Below, one piece after another: positions 61,517-64,000 of a stretch of DNA of 64,000 nucleotides; the first letter of the stretch is position 1, and every line of letters begins with the position of its first letter. The notes under the pieces are model-generated. The model was not told where the DNA came from. It saw only the letters and a list, made by a program, of their open reading frames with translations, and did no database searches. Source of the stretch: JAEYZS01 sp964469265 (lineage in GTDB: Bacteria > Bdellovibrionota > Bdellovibrionia > Bdellovibrionales > JAEYZS01); the NCBI GenBank assembly GCA_964469265.1, contig CAYXYF010000004.1:1-64000 (forward strand). Reading direction: 5' to 3'. The position numbers were made by a program, and so were the translations under genes.

Positions 61517-64000
61517 TTATGCTTGCGTTTGTTGGCCGAAGAAATCATCGCATGTGCAAATGAGGTTTCTATCGCCAGCGACGTTATCGACTCTCGAAAC
61601 TGCTGGCCAAAACTTTGCTTTCTTTGTCCATGCTGTTGGGAAGGCGGCTTGATCTCTGGAGTAAGGTTTATCCCAGCTATCACTTGCAACTTCTACAGCA
61701 ATGTGAGGTGCGTTCTTAAGCACATTGTTGTCCCGGTCAGTCTTTCCGTTTTTGACATCTTGAATCTCATTATAGATTGAAATCATTGCTTCACAGAAGC
61801 GATCTAATTCAACTTTAGACTCAGACTCTGTCGGCTCAATCATAAGCGTCCCAGCGACTGGAAATGACATCGTTGGCGCATGGTAACCGTAGTCCATCAA
61901 GCGTTTTGCTACGTCTTCCACAGAGATTCCTGTCTCGTCTTTGATCGGTCTTAAATCCACAATACATTCGTGGGCAACAAAATCGTTTTTGCCTTTGTAA
62001 AGAACTGGGAAATAAGGATTAAGTTTATCGGCAATGTAGTTCGCATTAAGGATCGCGATTTGAGTTGCTTTGAGCAATCCTTGTGGTCCCATCATCTGAA
62101 TGTACATCCAAGAGATAGGAAGGATGCTAGGGCTTCCCCAAGGGGCTGCCGAGACTGCAGAGATTCCTCTTTCGCCACCCATTTTAACAAGTGAGTGTGA
62201 AGGAAGATACGGTGCTAAATGTTTTTTCACTCCAATTGGTCCCATGCCTGGTCCACCGCCGCCGTGTGGGATACAGAATGTTTTGTGTAAGTTTAAATGA
62301 CAAACATCAGCCCCAACTCTTCCTGGCGAAGTCAGTCCCACCATAGCGTTCATGTTGGCGCCGTCCAAATAGACTTGGCCGCCGTGTCCATGGACGACTT
62401 CACAGATTTCTAAAATGGTTTCTTCAAAAACTCCGTGAGTGGAAGGATAAGTGACCATAATAGCGCCAAGATTTTCTCGATGCTGCTCGGCCTTAGCTTT
62501 TAAATCTGCAACGTCGATATTTCCATTTTCATCACAAGCTACACCCACAACCTTAAAACCAGCCAGCACCGCGCTTGCAGGGTTTGTCCCGTGGGCAGAG
62601 ACAGGGATTAAGCAGATATTTCTGTGAGCTTGGTTGTTGTCTTCAAAATACTTTTTAATAACAAGTAAGCCTGCGTACTCGCCTTGTGATCCAGCGTTTG
62701 GCTGAAGTGAGGTGGCATCAAAACCTGAGATCACAGAAAGAGCGTTTTCTAATTGGGTAAACATCTCTTGGTAGCCCAACGTTTGATCAAGCGGTGCATA
62801 GGGATGAAGGCTTGCAACTTCTGGCCATGTCAATGGTGCCATCTCTGAGGTCGCATTGAGCTTCATTGTGCATGAGCCGAGGGGAATCATGGAGACCGTT
62901 AATGAAAGGTCTTTATCTTGTAGTCGCTTCATGTAACGTAACATTTCTGTTTCTGAGTGAAACTGAGAGAAAATGTCTTGTTTCATAAAGTCAGACTGTC
63001 TTGCAAAGCTCCCAATCTTAAACTTAAGATTTGAAAACTCTTTTGCAAAGTCAAACGAGCCTCCAGCGAACACGCTGTAAAGTGCGTCTAAGTCTTCGAG
63101 TTGAGTTGTTTCATCAAAAGAAATTCCCACAGACTTCTCATTAACGATGCGGAGATTGATTTTTTGGCTCAAAGCTTTTTGATGAACCGTCTTTGAATCT
63201 GTTCCAGTGAGTTCAATGGTGAGAGTATCAAAAAAGTTTGCACTTAAGACTTTATGACCTGCCTTCTCCATAGCTTGCGCAAAAAGACATGCAAAAGTGT
63301 GAATACGTTTTGCAATTTTCTTAAGGCCTTCTGGTCCGTGATAGGTTCCATAAAACGCCGCAAGAATTCCTGGCAACGCTTGCGCTGTACAAATATTGCT
63401 CGTTGCTTTGTCTCTTCGGATATGTTGCTCGCGAGTCTGAAGAGCTAATCTGATGGCAGGGTTGTTCAGTCTATCCACAGATACGCCCACAATTCTACCT
63501 GGAATTCGTCTTTTATATTCTTCTTTTGTTGCAAAGAATGCGGCATGAGGGCCGCCGTATCCCATAGGTACGCCGAATCTCTGAGTGCTACCGACTGCAA
63601 CATCTGCACCCCATTCTGATGGTGGGGTAATTAATGTGAGCGCCATGAGATCTGAGGCTGCACAGACCAAAGCTTTGTGCTCCTTAGCTTTCATCGCAAA
63701 GGCTTTGTAATCACTGATTTCTCCAAGCGTGGTTGGATATTGTAAAAGTGCGCCGAATACTTGAGGGGAGAACTCAAAACTTTTAAAATCACCAATGATA
63801 ACGTTAATACCTAGTGGTCTTGCGCGAGTTTGAACGACCTCGATATTTTGTGGATGGCAGTTTTGATCAACAAAGAATGTGTCACGATCTTTTCCTGGCG
63901 CCAAGCTTTGGGCAAAGGTCATTGCCTCAGCGCAAGCCGTTGCTTCATCAAGGAGTGAAGCGTTGGCAACTGGAAGCCCTGTTAGCTCTGCAGTGATAGT
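61517..64000 (-). CDS. gcvP: Glycine dehydrogenase (decarboxylating), GcvP, partial
   Basis: The open reading frame runs from the stop at 61517 to the right window edge without a start; the visible part (about 828 residues) begins within the N-terminal lobe (ALLDEATACAEAMTF, matching GcvP). Complete GcvP is about 950 residues, so roughly the first 100-130 residues are outside. The PLP-binding motif HLNLHKTFCIPHGGGGPGMG is present in the C-terminal half. It decarboxylates glycine and transfers aminomethyl to the lipoyl H protein (encoded at 41 kb). Single-chain type (P1 and P2 fused). Confidence 0.96.
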   Translation of the reverse strand, partial: TITAELTGLPVANASLLDEATACAEAMTFAQSLAPGKDRDTFFVDQNCHPQNIEVVQTRARPLGINVIIGDFKSFEFSPQVFGALLQYPTTLGEISDYKAFAMKAKEHKALVCAASDLMALTLITPPSEWGADVAVGSTQRFGVPMGYGGPHAAFFATKEEYKRRIPGRIVGVSVDRLNNPAIRLALQTREQHIRRDKATSNICTAQALPGILAAFYGTYHGPEGLKKIAKRIHTFACLFAQAMEKAGHKVLSANFFDTLTIELTGTDSKTVHQKALSQKINLRIVNEKSVGISFDETTQLEDLDALYSVFAGGSFDFAKEFSNLKFKIGSFARQSDFMKQDIFSQFHSETEMLRYMKRLQDKDLSLTVSMIPLGSCTMKLNATSEMAPLTWPEVASLHPYAPLDQTLGYQEMFTQLENALSVISGFDATSLQPNAGSQGEYAGLLVIKKYFEDNNQAHRNICLIPVSAHGTNPASAVLAGFKVVGVACDENGNIDVADLKAKAEQHRENLGAIMVTYPSTHGVFEETILEICEVVHGHGGQVYLDGANMNAMVGLTSPGRVGADVCHLNLHKTFCIPHGGGGPGMGPIGVKKHLAPYLPSHSLVKMGGERGISAVSAAPWGSPSILPISWMYIQMMGPQGLLKATQIAILNANYIADKLNPYFPVLYKGKNDFVAHECIVDLRPIKDETGISVEDVAKRLMDYGYHAPTMSFPVAGTLMIEPTESESKVELDRFCEAMISIYNEIQDVKNGKTDRDNNVLKNAPHIAVEVASDSWDKPYSRDQAAFPTAWTKKAKFWPAVSRVDNVAGDRNLICTCDDFFGQQTQA

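Noticed and set aside
1..64000. CRISPR arrays, insertion sequences, integrases, rRNA operons, prophage genes
   Set aside because: None seen on either strand; composition is even across the window and the genes are mostly housekeeping or envelope functions.

Overview
The window is a gene-dense (no gene-free stretch over 300 bases), low-to-mid GC Gram-negative chromosome segment. The best fit is a predatory Bdellovibrionota bacterium (Bdellovibrio/Pseudobdellovibrio-like). This rests on the combination of a contiguous fliL-M-N-O-P-Q-R-flhB-A-F-G-fliA flagellar operon behind a sigma-54-type promoter, a compact Tad/Flp pilus locus, many secreted or outer-membrane proteins of unknown function, a lysine-tailed RpoH-like sigma factor, a histone-H1-like protein, and lysine 2,3-aminomutase. 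The assignment is inference; no rRNA or taxonomic marker is present. Two runs of exactly 100 N (27266-27365 and 34955-35054) are assembly placeholders, so this is a draft assembly.

Layout. 0-11.6 kb: two DUF507 proteins, an outer-membrane barrel, a secreted Q/P-rich coiled-coil protein, kamA, a UvrD/PcrA helicase, an HExxH lipoprotein coupled to a small barrel protein, a secreted protein with four Asp-rich calcium-type loops, a SPOR protein and an inositol monophosphatase. 11.8-22.7 kb: the flagellar C-ring/export operon, its targeting proteins FlhF/FlhG and the flagellar sigma factor. 22.7-29 kb: a secreted trypsin-like protease, an RpoH-like sigma factor, a PHA-system-type protein, hisS, aspS (gapped) and a lipid kinase. 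29-38.9 kb: a leftward cluster with an orphan FliG-like protein, the Tad ATPase, a secretin, a cytoplasmic receiver-histidine kinase, and (second leftward block) Flp pilin, TadE-like proteins and a CpaB-like protein. Between the two blocks lies a rightward glycine-rich secreted protein; a histone-like gene lies beyond the pilin. 39-46 kb: folD-gcvT-gcvH, tRNA-Leu(TAG), a transpeptidase PBP, an OmpA-type lipoprotein, an RlmM-like methyltransferase. 46.1-52.6 kb: a complete pstSCAB-phoU-phoB-phoR operon with a recognisable PhoB-box/-10 arrangement. 52.6-64 kb: an alkyltransferase, a leftward branched-chain amino-acid ABC operon (livJ-H-M-G-F), fumarylacetoacetase-like and maleylacetoacetate isomerase genes, a DUF455 ferritin-like protein, threonine aldolase, and gcvP running off the right edge.

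Together the genes describe a motile, piliated bacterium that imports and catabolises amino acids (Liv transporter, tyrosine-pathway end enzymes, threonine aldolase and glycine cleavage) and regulates phosphate uptake in the classical way. The most interesting part is the Tad/Flp region. It lacks TadB, TadC and the prepilin peptidase locally, includes a soluble two-component sensor, and faces a glycine-rich secreted protein. It resembles the Flp/'hit' neighbourhood known from Bdellovibrio, but that link is inference. No mobile element, CRISPR array or clearly novel multi-gene system was found.
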